Source: an uncultured Chloroflexales bacterium (GTDB lineage: Bacteria; Chloroflexota; Chloroflexia; Chloroflexales; Chloroflexaceae). From it: 64,000 nucleotides of DNA. The position numbers were made by a program, and so were the translations under genes. Below the pieces are notes generated by a model. The model was given only the letters and a program-made list of their open reading frames with translations. It was not told where the DNA came from and searched no databases. Numbering within the stretch: position 1 is the stretch's first letter; the number at the start of each line of letters is the position of its first letter. Positions 45,894-55,001 of this stretch are shown piece by piece. The stretch covers positions 62,001-126,000 of the forward strand of contig CALGUG010000054.1 of the NCBI GenBank assembly GCA_937902315.1. Direction: 5' to 3'.

Positions 45894-46361
45894 TTATGCT
45901 TGCTCTTGGATCGCTTGAATATTCGCTCGCAGGCGTTGAAGCCCCTGTTTGAGCTGCTCGATCTCCTCTTTGCTCAATCCTGCGATTACTTGCTGCTCAA
46001 GTAATTGGCGTCGTTCACGTAGATTGTTGTATAGCTCTCGCCCTGCGCTGGTGAGACTAACGAGCGTGAAGCGATTATCTTGCGGATCGGCGCGTCGTAG
46101 CACAAGGCCATCTTCTTCGAGCTGTTTAACTTGGCGGGTGATCGCTGCGCCATCGACCCGCAGGAGCTGGGCTAGTTGAGCTTGACTCAAACATTCTTTG
46201 TCTGAAAGCACTGAAATAAGGTGCCAACGTGCCCGACTCAGGCCCATAAAGCGCTCAAAAGTAGGGATCAACTCAAAGTAGGTGCGCGATAACTGATAGA
46301 TCAGGGTCTCTTGAATGGGAGTCGTATAAACTTGCTGTTGAGAATCGTCTGTCAAAGACAC
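45894..46361 (-). CDS. MarR-family transcriptional regulator
   Basis: 155 residues, start GTG with CTAAGGAGG just upstream. The winged helix contains LSQAQLAQLLRVDGAAITRQ, then VKQLEEDGLVLRRADPQDNR, the recognition helix and wing of MarR proteins, with flanking dimer helices. It lies 107 bp downstream of the DHA2 exporter gene on the same strand, and probably represses that exporter until a toxic ligand binds. Confidence 0.92.
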   Translation of the reverse strand: MSLTDDSQQQVYTTPIQETLIYQLSRTYFELIPTFERFMGLSRARWHLISVLSDKECLSQAQLAQLLRVDGAAITRQVKQLEEDGLVLRRADPQDNRFTLVSLTSAGRELYNNLRERRQLLEQQVIAGLSKEEIEQLKQGLQRLRANIQAIQEQA

Positions 46362-46468
46362 TACCTCCTTAGTCTTCTTGGCGCTATTTATAACTATTGT
46401 TTATTGTAGACCAAGCTTTCCTCATGTCTATCGTATCGAGCACACGAGCTGATCTTTAATCTTGAATT

Positions 46469-48136
46469 TTAGGCTGTTTTAGTAGCTCTAACAGGCGCTT
46501 TTTTGCCACTTTCCTTATAATTGGGTACCTGTAATCCGAGCAAGAACAAGAAGGTGATAATTCCACCACTTAGCACCATAGCGTAACTGATCCAGACACC
46601 AGAGACAAGCGCATCTCGTGCGGTTGTAGCCAGCAGCTCGAGATGGCCTTGTGCATGGCTGCCAAGCTCTTGAGCGATCTGAGTCAACGAACTGCTGATC
46701 TCGGGATTAACGAGCGCCTGCGGGTTGTGATAGCCATCGACCAAACGCTGATCCATATCGGGGCTGATCACAGCGGTGATGCGCGACAGATAAACGCTGT
46801 TAACGATCGTGCCGATGATGCCCGTACCGACCGTGCTGCCGATTAGGCGCAAGAATTGAATAGTCGAGGTGCCAACGCCAATGCGGTTGCGCGGCACAAT
46901 CGACTGAATCAAAATCGTGGTCATAGGCAACTGCATGCCGATGCCGAAGCCAGTGAGCGGCAGACAGATCGCCAAAAAGAGCACCGAGCTATTGCTATTG
47001 ATGCTGACCAGCAGGCTGGCGCCGATCAGAACGAGAATCGCGCCGGTCAACATCAAAGGTTTCATTGCCCGCACACGGGCGAAAATCTGTGAACAGACCA
47101 AGCTACCCAAAGCCACCGAGATCGCCATAGGGGTCAGGTAGGTGCCCGCTTCGCTTGGGCTAAGGCCAAAACCGCCCTGCATCAGCAGCGGAGTGTAGTA
47201 CGAGAGCGCGAACATCATCAAGCCGAACAAGCTCGAAATAATGCAGACGATCGCGATAGAGCGCGTCTTGAAGAGATCGATCGGCAACAGCGGCGCAGGG
47301 CTTTTCATCTCGATCCAGATGAAGATGCCCGTCAGCAGCAGGGTTGCGACGATCAGGCTAATGATCTGTGGTGAGCCCCAAGCATAAACGCTGCCGCCCC
47401 ATTCGACCGTAAGCAAGAGCGTTGTAATGGCTGTGCTAATGAAAAAAGCGCCAGCCCAGTCGATGCGGCGGCTGGTTTGGCGCGGCGAAAGGTCGGCGGG
47501 CAACATAAACCAGATCATACTAAAGGCCAAAACTGCGAACGGCAGGCTGATAAAGAAAACTGAGCGCCAGCCAAAACCATCGGTCAAAAAGCCGCCCACC
47601 GTCGGCCCTACCAGACTGGCTAAGGCGAAGGTGCTGGTTACGAGACCTTGCCAACGGGCGCGTCGCTCGGGTTGCGGGAACATATCGCTCACGCTGGTGA
47701 AAGCGGTCGCTTGCAACATACCGCTTCCTACGCCTTGCAGGCCGCGCGCTGTGATCAGCCAGATCATGCTTTGCGAAAAACCCGCCAAAAGCGATCCGAC
47801 AGTGAAGATAATGATCGAGGCGAGCAGAAATGGCTTGCGGCCATATAAATCGCCTAGCGCTCCGATAATCGGCACCATCACGGTTGAAGTCAGCAAGTTT
47901 GCAGTAGCGACCCAAGCGTAGAGATGGAAGCCGCCAAGGTCAGCAACAACGCGCGGCAGGGCTGTACTAACAATGGTTTGATCGAGCGCTGTAAGCAAAA
48001 CAACTGCCATAATGCCGAACATTGCCACCAACGCTTGGGTGCCGTGCAGGCCAGCGTCGGGAGGAACTACGATTCGTTCAGGAATTTCATTTCTGACCAC
48101 GGGATCTTTCGTGGATTGCGAGCGATCTTGTGCCAT
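46469..48136 (-). CDS. DHA2-family (EmrB/QacA) drug:proton exporter
   Basis: 555 residues with 14 predicted membrane segments. Motif C-type and A-type sequences are visible: VVLLTALDQTIVSTALPRV in segment 1, ALGDLYGRKPFLL between segments 2 and 3, and ARGLQGVGSGMLQATAFTSV in segment 4. It should expel drugs or other amphiphiles using the proton gradient. A hydrophilic N-terminus of about 30 residues precedes segment 1. Paired with the MarR gene. Confidence 0.93.
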   Translation of the reverse strand: MAQDRSQSTKDPVVRNEIPERIVVPPDAGLHGTQALVAMFGIMAVVLLTALDQTIVSTALPRVVADLGGFHLYAWVATANLLTSTVMVPIIGALGDLYGRKPFLLASIIIFTVGSLLAGFSQSMIWLITARGLQGVGSGMLQATAFTSVSDMFPQPERRARWQGLVTSTFALASLVGPTVGGFLTDGFGWRSVFFISLPFAVLAFSMIWFMLPADLSPRQTSRRIDWAGAFFISTAITTLLLTVEWGGSVYAWGSPQIISLIVATLLLTGIFIWIEMKSPAPLLPIDLFKTRSIAIVCIISSLFGLMMFALSYYTPLLMQGGFGLSPSEAGTYLTPMAISVALGSLVCSQIFARVRAMKPLMLTGAILVLIGASLLVSINSNSSVLFLAICLPLTGFGIGMQLPMTTILIQSIVPRNRIGVGTSTIQFLRLIGSTVGTGIIGTIVNSVYLSRITAVISPDMDQRLVDGYHNPQALVNPEISSSLTQIAQELGSHAQGHLELLATTARDALVSGVWISYAMVLSGGIITFLFLLGLQVPNYKESGKKAPVRATKTA

Positions 48137-48340
48137 GCTGAACCTTCCAAACCTACTATTGATGCGTCAACGATTGTCGCATCAAGGGTATATGCGAATA
48201 GATAAGTTGTCAAGTATCGTTCTCAAGTTTCTGAGTTCTAGGGCGCGAATAACCGTTCAGCAGTGCGCAAGAGCTGTTTGCAACAACAGAGAGATGAAAC
48301 CCATACAAGCGGCGAGAAACAGAGAACAACCCATACCTAA

Positions 48341-48420
48341 GGCTGCGTTTTGTTGACGTGAGCTGCTTTACCTCAAAAAAGGGCACAACCGCGTCCGCCT
48401 ACGGCTACCAGATCGGCCGT
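48341..48420 (+). repeat. Dispersed repeat A, copy 10 (left half of an inverted pair)
   Basis: The left end is worn (GGCTGCGTTT in place of GGCGGC) but the core is intact. It lies between the MFS start and copy 11. Confidence 0.75.
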
Positions 48421-48579
48421 CCAGCAGCAAAGTGGGCTAGCGAACAGCATCCCCACATGCTTCTGTTTCTCGCTCATACAACAAAAATGGTCAAGTTCCA
48501 CGTCTCGTTATACGAAATTCGTTTGAATGATTGCTTTTAAGGAGCTCTTTGGGCATACAGCTAGCACTGCAATGTAATG

Positions 48580-48655
48580 GGCAGAGCGTTTGTAGCCGTA
48601 GGCGGACGCGCTAGAAGCCTTCTTTTGCGTAGAGACCACACCGCTAGAGTTTTGA
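48580..48655 (-). repeat. Dispersed repeat A, copy 11 (right half of an inverted pair)
   Basis: Reverse copy. The interior of the pair has ACGAAATTCGTTTG and GGCATACAGCTA, matching the interior of copies 5/6. Confidence 0.8.
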
Positions 48656-48693
48656 ACATAGAGTCTAGCGATTTGCTTGAGTATGACGGACAC

Positions 48694-48738
48694 AAAAAAC
48701 GACGAGAAGTTATACGTGAACAGTTCAACTTCTCGTCG
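48694..48738 (-). terminator. Terminator of the ABC exporter operon
   Basis: Stem CGACGAGAAGTT / AACTTCTCGTCG with a 15-base loop, followed on the minus strand by TTTTTTG; 32 bp after the last stop. Confidence 0.85.
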
Positions 48739-48769
48739 GAGCTTAGCTTGTTTGGCATTGAAGAGAATT

Positions 48770-49771
48770 CTAGACTGTCACCGAACCGCTTTCGTAGATC
48801 TGACGCACAATCGTCTCGATCTTCGGCTCTTCGACAGTAAGGTCGCGGATCTGGTAGCGTTGCGCGATCTCGCCGATCAGGGCGGCGGCGGTGGTCGCAT
48901 GGCGGTCGAAGCTAAACCAGAAGCGTCGTCCTTCGCGGCGCACGCTGTTGACGCCGATTGGCCGCCAATCGTGAGCGTTGTCGGGCAGGCCATTTTCGAT
49001 ATCGATCACCACAGTGCGCTCGCGTCCGAAGCGGTTGCGCAGCTCTTCGAGCGCGCCATCGTAGATCAGGGTGCCATGGTCGATCAGAATGACGCGCTGG
49101 CAGAGCCGTTCGATATCTTCGAGGTCGTGAGTGGTCAGAATCACGGTGGTGCCGCGCTCTTTGTTGATGCGCTGTAAGAACTGGCGAATGCGATCTTTGG
49201 CCACCACATCGAGCCCGATCGTCGGCTCGTCTAAGAAAAGGATATTGGGATCGTGCAGTAAGGCGGCGGCTAGGTCAGCGCGCATGCGTTGCCCAAGCGA
49301 GAGCTGGCGCACGGGCGTATGCAGGAATGGCCCGAGTTCCAAAATGTCGCTGAAGGTGTCGAGGTTTTCACGCCAGCGCTCGAAGGGGATTTTGTAGATA
49401 TGGCGCAGTAGCTCGAACGATTCGATAGTTGGCAGATCCCACCAAAGCTGCGAGCGTTGGCCGAAGACCACACCGATCTTGCGCACATGGGCAACCCGCT
49501 CTTGGTAGGGCACGCGCCCTGCAACCATGATACGCCCGCTGCTCGGCACCAGAATGCCGGTTAGCATCTTGATGGTGGTCGATTTGCCTGCGCCGTTCGG
49601 CCCGATATAGCCGACCATCTCGCCCGCTTCGAGCTGGAACGAGACCTTGTCGACGGCGTGAACTTCGCGGTACTCGCGAGCGAGCAGGCTGCGAATCGCT
49701 CCAAAACGCCCCTCGTAGCGTTTGGCGACTCGGAAGGTTTTTGCTACGTTTTCAACTTCGATCAGTGCCAC
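48770..49771 (-). CDS. ABC transporter ATP-binding protein
   Basis: 333 residues, start GTG. Walker A GYIGPNGAGKST is near 55-66, the signature is LSLGQRMRADLAAALLHDP, Walker B NILFLDEPTIGLD, and the switch histidine lies in LTTHDLED. A C-terminal extension of about 90 residues (RRFWFSFDRHATTAAALIGE) is typical of ATPases that serve ABC-2 exporters with separate permeases. It is last in a three-gene operon with two permeases, 3 bp after the nearer one. Confidence 0.93.
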   Translation of the reverse strand: MALIEVENVAKTFRVAKRYEGRFGAIRSLLAREYREVHAVDKVSFQLEAGEMVGYIGPNGAGKSTTIKMLTGILVPSSGRIMVAGRVPYQERVAHVRKIGVVFGQRSQLWWDLPTIESFELLRHIYKIPFERWRENLDTFSDILELGPFLHTPVRQLSLGQRMRADLAAALLHDPNILFLDEPTIGLDVVAKDRIRQFLQRINKERGTTVILTTHDLEDIERLCQRVILIDHGTLIYDGALEELRNRFGRERTVVIDIENGLPDNAHDWRPIGVNSVRREGRRFWFSFDRHATTAAALIGEIAQRYQIRDLTVEEPKIETIVRQIYESGSVTV

Positions 49772-49774
49772 GAT

Positions 49775-50572
49775 TTAACTCCCTGTGCTTTGATAACTAT
49801 TGACGCCGTATTGCCAGAAGAGCCGTGCAACCCCAAAAAACACCAAGGCTACCAGCGGTGACGCCCAAGCGATTTGAGCGGCTAGACCGTGTGGATCGCT
49901 GCGGTTGAGCAGAACCAAGGCGGTCGGATAGTTGGTAAAAGCGATTGGGATGACCATCAGAAAGATCCGCCTGATCCATTCGTTGTAGATGCTGAGCGGA
50001 TAGCTTGCCAGTTGGTTGCCGCCGTGGGTGAAAGCGTTAATGACTTCGGGTGTTTTGATGGTCCAGAAGCAGATGGTTGCCCCTATCACAATGATGGCGC
50101 TGTAGATGATCGTACCTGCGATAAGTGTGAGCACGAACAGCACGATCTTAGCGAAGGTCCAGTCGATCGCGAGGTTACTTAGCGCGAAGATCAGCACAGC
50201 GCTCGCTTGAGCGGTGCGCCCAAGGCGGCGCAGCTGAAACTCCGAGGACAGCACTTGAAAGAAGCTATCGAGCGGGCGGATCAAAACGCCGTCGAAGCTG
50301 CCGCGCTGCATCATAGTTTCGAACGGCGCATCGAAGCCGCGCATGATCATTTCGGCGAAGCTGAAGGAGATTTGAGTTAGGGCGTAGAGCAAGCCGATTT
50401 CGTAGATCGACCATCCGGCCAGCGAGTCAAAGCGTGTAAACAGAATGGCGATCACAACAAAGTCGATGCCCGATGTGACCAAAAAACCGATCAGATCGAC
50501 CCAGAAGGCCGCTTTGTACTGCATCTGTCCGCGAATACGCGCCCAGATCAGTCGGAGATAGAGCGAAAACAT
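49775..50572 (-). CDS. ABC-2-type exporter permease
   Basis: 265 residues with six membrane segments. The region FAEMIMRGFDAPFETMMQRG followed by SFDGVLIRPLDSFFQVLSSE is the conserved cytoplasmic segment of the ABC-2 permease group that works in unlike pairs. It should form one half of the exporter channel with the 50610-51398 protein. Substrate unknown; relatives export drugs such as viologens or lipids. Confidence 0.88.
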   Translation of the reverse strand: MFSLYLRLIWARIRGQMQYKAAFWVDLIGFLVTSGIDFVVIAILFTRFDSLAGWSIYEIGLLYALTQISFSFAEMIMRGFDAPFETMMQRGSFDGVLIRPLDSFFQVLSSEFQLRRLGRTAQASAVLIFALSNLAIDWTFAKIVLFVLTLIAGTIIYSAIIVIGATICFWTIKTPEVINAFTHGGNQLASYPLSIYNEWIRRIFLMVIPIAFTNYPTALVLLNRSDPHGLAAQIAWASPLVALVFFGVARLFWQYGVNSYQSTGS

Positions 50573-50609
50573 TGGCTATTTCTTTCTTAAGGTGCAAGAT
50601 CTGGGAGGG

Positions 50610-51398
50610 TTATCCGCCTTGAATTACCAGTTTGCGCATGGCGGCCCGTTGAATCATCAGTGAGACACTAACGAGCAGTACGATCCAAAAGAGCTGTAAC
50701 AGAAAGCTGTTGAGAATCGCGATATCCTCGATCTTTCCTAAGAAGATCAGAACAGGCAGACTGGTGATCGCTTGAAAGGGCAAAAGCCGTGCGATCGCCG
50801 CCAAAGGTGCCGGAAAGAAAGCCAGTGGTAGCAGAAAGCCCGAGAAGAACATCATGATGGTGTTGACCAGCCAGACCATACTGGTGGCATCGATCGTCCA
50901 GAAGGCGATCATATTGATGATGAAGCCGAAAGAAAATGAGAGCACCATCGAGAGCAGAACGGCGATCAAGAAGGGCGTAAACTGCTCGAGACTTGGGATC
51001 GCTGCTCGAAAGTAGAGCACGCCGATCAGATAAGTGAGCGTGCCGCGCAGGATCAGATTGAGCAGGCGTTCGCCGAACGAGCGGCTGAGCCAGTAACCAA
51101 AAAAGCTCCATGGGCGGGCCATATCGTTGGCGATCTCTCCGGTGCGAATGGTCTGAATGATGTCGGTGCTCATCCAGCCGCCGCCCACCGAGATCAGCGA
51201 TTGGGTCAGCCACACGTAGGTGATAGCGTCGTGCAGGCTCATGCCCGCCACATTGCCGCCCGAGCCGTAGAGCGCTTGATACATAAAGCAGATCAGCGTT
51301 CCAAAGAAGGCGTTGGTCAGAATGCCGGCGATGTAGGCGCTGCGATAGATGGTCGCGCGTCGAAAGGCTCGCAGGCCGATTTCGAAGTACAGGCGCAT
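50610..51398 (-). CDS. ABC-2-type exporter permease
   Basis: 262 residues from the ATG at 51398, which has AAGGGGGAG just upstream; a longer frame adds eleven residues through that site. Six membrane segments. It shows MSTDIIQTIRTGEIANDMAR, then PWSFFGYWLSRSFGERLLN, the same cytoplasmic segment as in the next permease. First gene of the exporter operon. Confidence 0.88.
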   Translation of the reverse strand: MRLYFEIGLRAFRRATIYRSAYIAGILTNAFFGTLICFMYQALYGSGGNVAGMSLHDAITYVWLTQSLISVGGGWMSTDIIQTIRTGEIANDMARPWSFFGYWLSRSFGERLLNLILRGTLTYLIGVLYFRAAIPSLEQFTPFLIAVLLSMVLSFSFGFIINMIAFWTIDATSMVWLVNTIMMFFSGFLLPLAFFPAPLAAIARLLPFQAITSLPVLIFLGKIEDIAILNSFLLQLFWIVLLVSVSLMIQRAAMRKLVIQGG

Positions 51399-51437
51399 AC
51401 TCCCCCTTTCAGTTGGTTTTGCAGACAACACGAAACG

Positions 51438-51475
51438 GACGGTAAGCAGCTTAGGGTACCCCTTGGCTTACCGTC
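51438..51475 (-). promoter_or_regulatory. Leader hairpin of the ABC exporter operon
   Basis: Stem GACGGTAAGC / GCTTACCGTC encloses an inner GGGTACCC palindrome, 40 bp upstream of the first permease start. It could be an RNA control element or an operator. Confidence 0.45.
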
Positions 51476-51629
51476 TTGCGAGAGGATTTTTTGGCACGCC
51501 GAAAAGCGCCTACCTAACCGCGAGGGTTGTTTGGGCGCGTATGAACAAGAACGTGCGACTCGCAGCATAGGCGATAGGACCGAGGCTAGCATCAGCCTTA
51601 AGACCGATGATCGTGAGGAAAATCAAAAT

Positions 51630-51650
51630 GCCAAGCCAGAACGGCTTGGC
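51630..51650 (-). terminator. Terminator of the DtxR-type gene
   Basis: Stem GCCAAGCC / GGCTTGGC with a 5-base loop, then ATTTTGATTTT on the minus strand. Confidence 0.7.
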
Positions 51651-51764
51651 TCGCTTTAAAGAGGCTGCATTGTAGCTTGCATATGCAAAATGAAGCGTCG
51701 TTCATTCGCCCCGACGAGAAGGAGTGTCGTCGACACAACCCGAAGCGCTCAAAGGGATGTGAGA

Positions 51765-52478
51765 TCAGTCGAGGTCGCCCCAGATGAAGGCCGCGATCTC
51801 GGACGAGATGCTGATGCTCTTGTTTTCGCAGGCAAGAGTAACGCCGAAGGTGGAGTTATCGCTTACAAGAAAGCGCGCGCCCGGTACTAAGCCGTTGGTT
51901 TGGATATAACGGATCAGGTTGCTATCTTCTTCAGCTTCTTCGACGATGCGCTGCACGATAAAATAGCGATCAGAGGGCGCTTGATCGAGACGGACATCGC
52001 CCGGAAAGAAATCGCTATTGCCCGGAATGGGGTTGCCATGGGGACAGGTTTTCGATTCGCCTACCAGCTCGCTGATACGCGCTTCCATCAAGGGCGAGAG
52101 CGCGTGTTCGAGCCGAACCGCTTCATCGTGAATATGCTCCCAAGGGATCTGCATAATATCAACTAAAAAGCGCTCTAAGATTCGATGGCGGCGCACCATC
52201 GCTTCAGCGAGTTGAAAACCTTCGGGTGTAAAAGAAATTTCGTTTTTGTTGTCGCGCCTAATCAGCTCTTTTTCTTCTAATTGTTTAACAATATGCGTCA
52301 CGGTAGGCGGTTGCACACCCATCCACTTCGCGAGGCGTGCGGCGATAACCGGCTCGTTACGCGCGGAAAGATAATAAATGACTTCGAGGTATTCGCTCTC
52401 TTTATTGGTGGGTCCGGGTTTCCCTGTGAGATGACGTCGCCTCAGGCTGGTCGCTTTACTCTCGGTGGAGCGAGACAT
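51765..52478 (-). CDS. DtxR/MntR-family metal-dependent regulator
   Basis: 237 residues. The N-terminal winged helix (about 25-90) has LEVIYYLSARNEPVIAARLA, then MGVQPPTVTHIVKQLEEKEL. The metal-binding and dimer part has HRILERFLVDIMQIPWEHIH, then DEAVRLEHALSPLMEARISE with the conserved His/Glu ligands. CPHGNPIPG at about 145 is the family landmark, and the C-terminus folds as an SH3/FeoA-like domain. It should repress iron or manganese uptake genes when metal is bound. GAGAGGG precedes the ATG. No target gene is adjacent. Confidence 0.93.
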   Translation of the reverse strand: MSRSTESKATSLRRRHLTGKPGPTNKESEYLEVIYYLSARNEPVIAARLAKWMGVQPPTVTHIVKQLEEKELIRRDNKNEISFTPEGFQLAEAMVRRHRILERFLVDIMQIPWEHIHDEAVRLEHALSPLMEARISELVGESKTCPHGNPIPGNSDFFPGDVRLDQAPSDRYFIVQRIVEEAEEDSNLIRYIQTNGLVPGARFLVSDNSTFGVTLACENKSISISSEIAAFIWGDLD

Positions 52479-52712
52479 TACTCTTACCCTCTCCAGTTCA
52501 GGATAAGGCAGCCAATAGACGTTGAGTCAAAGCTATACAAAAAGAGGAGTCGCCTTGATGCCTGAACTATAAGCATAAAAACAGCTTAGATGTTCGTAGC
52601 AGCATTATAACCGAGGCGGCGCTAGGTAGCAAACTACTCATGAGAATTGGCATGTCTGGGCGCTTGATTTGTGGTATCATAGACCTAGCACATATCTGCA
52701 AAGGGAGGATTC

Positions 52713-53462
52713 GTGACACTATTGCTGCTTATTCGCCATGGAATGAATGACTGGGTTCACGGGCGATTGGCTGGCTGGACACCAGGTGTCCACCTCAATG
52801 AAGAAGGACGAGCGCAGGCCCAAGCGCTAGTCGAACGTTTAGCAGATATCCCAATTGCCGCAGTGTATTCCAGCCCTCTTGAGCGAGCTATAGAAACGGC
52901 ACAACCGCTTGCTGAAGCCCGCAAGCTGCCATTACGCGTGGTCGAAGATATTGGTGAAGTGCGCTATGGCGAATGGACCGGCGGTGAGCTGAAAGAGCTC
53001 TCGAAGCACGAACTCTGGCCGGGTGTGCAATTTTATCCAAGCGGAACCCGCTTCCCCGGTGGTGAAACTTTGGGTGAAGTTCAAATGCGAGCCGTAGCAG
53101 CGCTCGATAAGCTGCGTCAGCTTCATCCTAACGAGACTATCGTCGCCGTAGCCCATGCCGATCTTCTCAAATTGGTGATCGCCTATTACATAGGTATGCA
53201 TATCGATCTATTTCAGCGCCTTGTGATCGAACCTACATCGGTGACTGCAATTCGTTTTGGTCCGATGGGGCCACGTATGCTTGCGTATAACTACACTGGC
53301 TCTTTGGACTTGCTACGGCCTAAACCAGAAGAATCCGCTTCGGCCAAGAACGATCAGCCAACGGAAAACGAAAGCCCGTCGGCTTCCGGCGAGCAGGCTG
53401 TAGCGTCAGACCAAGCCGAAAGTGACGTGGCTCCAAATGTTGCTGAGGGGGAGCACAAATAA
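52713..53462 (+). CDS. Histidine phosphatase (MSMEG_4193-type phosphomutase family)
   Basis: 249 residues, start GTG with GGGAGG 3-8 bases upstream. The catalytic RHG (R8 H9 G10) is in LLIRHGMND, with a second arginine/glutamate region SSPLERAIETAQPLA, and the late histidine in VAVAHADLLKL. The last 40 residues are a low-complexity Glu/Ser/Ala tail. First gene of a trio with DUF3090 and SCO1664-like genes that recurs in Actinobacteria and Chloroflexota; its substrate is not known. Confidence 0.9.
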   Translation: MTLLLLIRHGMNDWVHGRLAGWTPGVHLNEEGRAQAQALVERLADIPIAAVYSSPLERAIETAQPLAEARKLPLRVVEDIGEVRYGEWTGGELKELSKHELWPGVQFYPSGTRFPGGETLGEVQMRAVAALDKLRQLHPNETIVAVAHADLLKLVIAYYIGMHIDLFQRLVIEPTSVTAIRFGPMGPRMLAYNYTGSLDLLRPKPEESASAKNDQPTENESPSASGEQAVASDQAESDVAPNVAEGEHK

Positions 53463-53464
53463 CT

Positions 53465-53995
53465 ATGGCAAAATTTACCTACGATCTCGAAGCGGTTGAT
53501 CGAATCACCGCGAGTGCTGTTGGCCCACCTGGTCAGCGCGTTTTCTATATTCAGGCGCGGCGTGGCAACCGCCGCTTATCGCTGTTAGCCGAAAAGCAAG
53601 AGATCGGCGCTCTGGCTGGGGCTGTTTCTCAACTGCTCGACGATTTGGCCGAAAAAGATCCCCGTCTCTCGACCTCTGATGATCTCTTCATCTCCGATAT
53701 GAGTTTGGAAGAGCCGCTCGAGCCGGAATTCCGCATTGGTCAGATGGGCTTGGGCTACGATGCCGAACGCGACATGGTAGTGCTGATCATCCAGAGCATC
53801 GTCGAAGACGAGGGCGAAGAGCCGGTGGTGGCGCGTATCTCGGCCTCGCGCGCCCAGATGCGAGCGCTAAGCCTACACGCCAGCCAAGTCGTCTCCGCCG
53901 GGCGGCCTATCTGTGGCAACTGTGGACGCCCGATCGATCCAAGCGGACACTTCTGCCCGCATCGCAACGGCCATGGCCCGATAAATATCACCTAA
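53465..53995 (+). CDS. DUF3090-family protein
   Basis: 176 residues. It begins MAKFTYDLEAVDRITASAVG, typical of the family, and carries RVFYIQARRGNRRLSLLAEK. The C-terminal CGNCGRPIDPSGHFCPHRNG is a zinc-ribbon-like end with two cysteines, a third cysteine and histidines. Function unknown. The ATG follows the phosphatase stop by 2 bp, so the two are translated together. Confidence 0.92.
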   Translation: MAKFTYDLEAVDRITASAVGPPGQRVFYIQARRGNRRLSLLAEKQEIGALAGAVSQLLDDLAEKDPRLSTSDDLFISDMSLEEPLEPEFRIGQMGLGYDAERDMVVLIIQSIVEDEGEEPVVARISASRAQMRALSLHASQVVSAGRPICGNCGRPIDPSGHFCPHRNGHGPINIT

Positions 53996-54055
53996 ACAAT
54001 ACTTTTCAAGGAGTGCGTTGCAGCGGAGCACGCTGTCCTCTAGTGGGGTAGAACA

Positions 54056-54802
54056 GTGATGGACGAAGGGCAACCGACAGAGATAGATGTTGCAACAGTA
54101 CTCGAAATTCTTGCGCAGGGCGAGTTAGAAGGGCTTGGCACCATGCCCTACAGCTCGAACTATACTTTGCTCTGCAGTGCCGAATATCAGGGAACAAAGC
54201 TGCTGGCTGTCTATAAACCTCGACGAGGCGAGCGTCCTCTGTGGGATTTTCCGCGAGGCACCCTCTGTCAGCGCGAAGTGGCTGCCTACTTGTTGAGCGA
54301 AGGTTTGGGCTTTTCGTTGGTGCCACCGACTGTGCTACGCGATGGCCCCTACGGGGTCGGATCGGTTCAACTCTTTATCGATGCTGATCCAGAAGCTCAT
54401 CTCTTCACCATGCAGCAGGAAGGTGGTTACGAGCGGGCCATTCAGCAACTCGTTCTGTTTGATATCGTGGCCAACAATGCCGATCGTAAGAGCGGCCACT
54501 GTCTCAAAGGCAACGACGGCCGTCTGTGGGCGATCGACCACGGGATCTGTTTCCACGACGAGTACAAATTACGCACCGTACTGTGGGACTATATCTCTGA
54601 ACCGATACCTGAAGAGGACCTTAAAGCCTTAGAGCAACTGCGCGAACAACTCAAGCCAGCGACAGATTTAAGCCAGATGTTTGAGGAACTGCTGAGCGCG
54701 GCCGAGGTGCGCGCTTTGCGTCGACGTGTAGAACGCTTGCTCCGCACTGGTTTGTACCCAGCTCCAGGTCCCGGCCCAAATATCCCTTGGCCTCCAGTCT
54801 AA
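54056..54802 (+). CDS. SCO1664-family protein (PI3/4-kinase-like fold)
   Basis: 248 residues, GTG or the next ATG as start. Kinase-like landmarks are the lysine in AVYKPRRGERPLWDFP, the catalytic-loop-like FDIVANNADRKSGH, and the metal-binding AIDHGICFH. These are the ones expected for the phosphatidylinositol-kinase-like group. The true reaction is unknown. It follows DUF3090 by 60 bp and is followed by a terminator, closing the conserved trio. In Actinobacteria the trio lies near mycothiol synthesis gene mshC; no such gene is seen here. Confidence 0.88.
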   Translation: MMDEGQPTEIDVATVLEILAQGELEGLGTMPYSSNYTLLCSAEYQGTKLLAVYKPRRGERPLWDFPRGTLCQREVAAYLLSEGLGFSLVPPTVLRDGPYGVGSVQLFIDADPEAHLFTMQQEGGYERAIQQLVLFDIVANNADRKSGHCLKGNDGRLWAIDHGICFHDEYKLRTVLWDYISEPIPEEDLKALEQLREQLKPATDLSQMFEELLSAAEVRALRRRVERLLRTGLYPAPGPGPNIPWPPV

Positions 54803-54817
54803 AAGCATGCTATAAAT

Positions 54818-54872
54818 GAAAGTATCGTAGCTCGTGAGCAGCTCAGCTGAACGAACTACGATACTTTCTTAT
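54818..54872 (+). terminator. Terminator of the phosphatase/DUF3090/SCO1664 operon
   Basis: 13-bp stem GAAAGTATCGTAG / CTACGATACTTTC, 25-base loop with a nested GAGCAGCTCAGC stem, then TTATTT. Confidence 0.75.
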
Positions 54873-55001
54873 TTCTATTGAACACATCCAAATAACCCTA
54901 TCACCCTCATCAAATACCTACTGACACGTTTAACAAAATGATCAATACTGTAATGGTTGGAATGAAATTGGGTATGAGGGGCTAAACGAAGGAGTCCGCG
55001 A

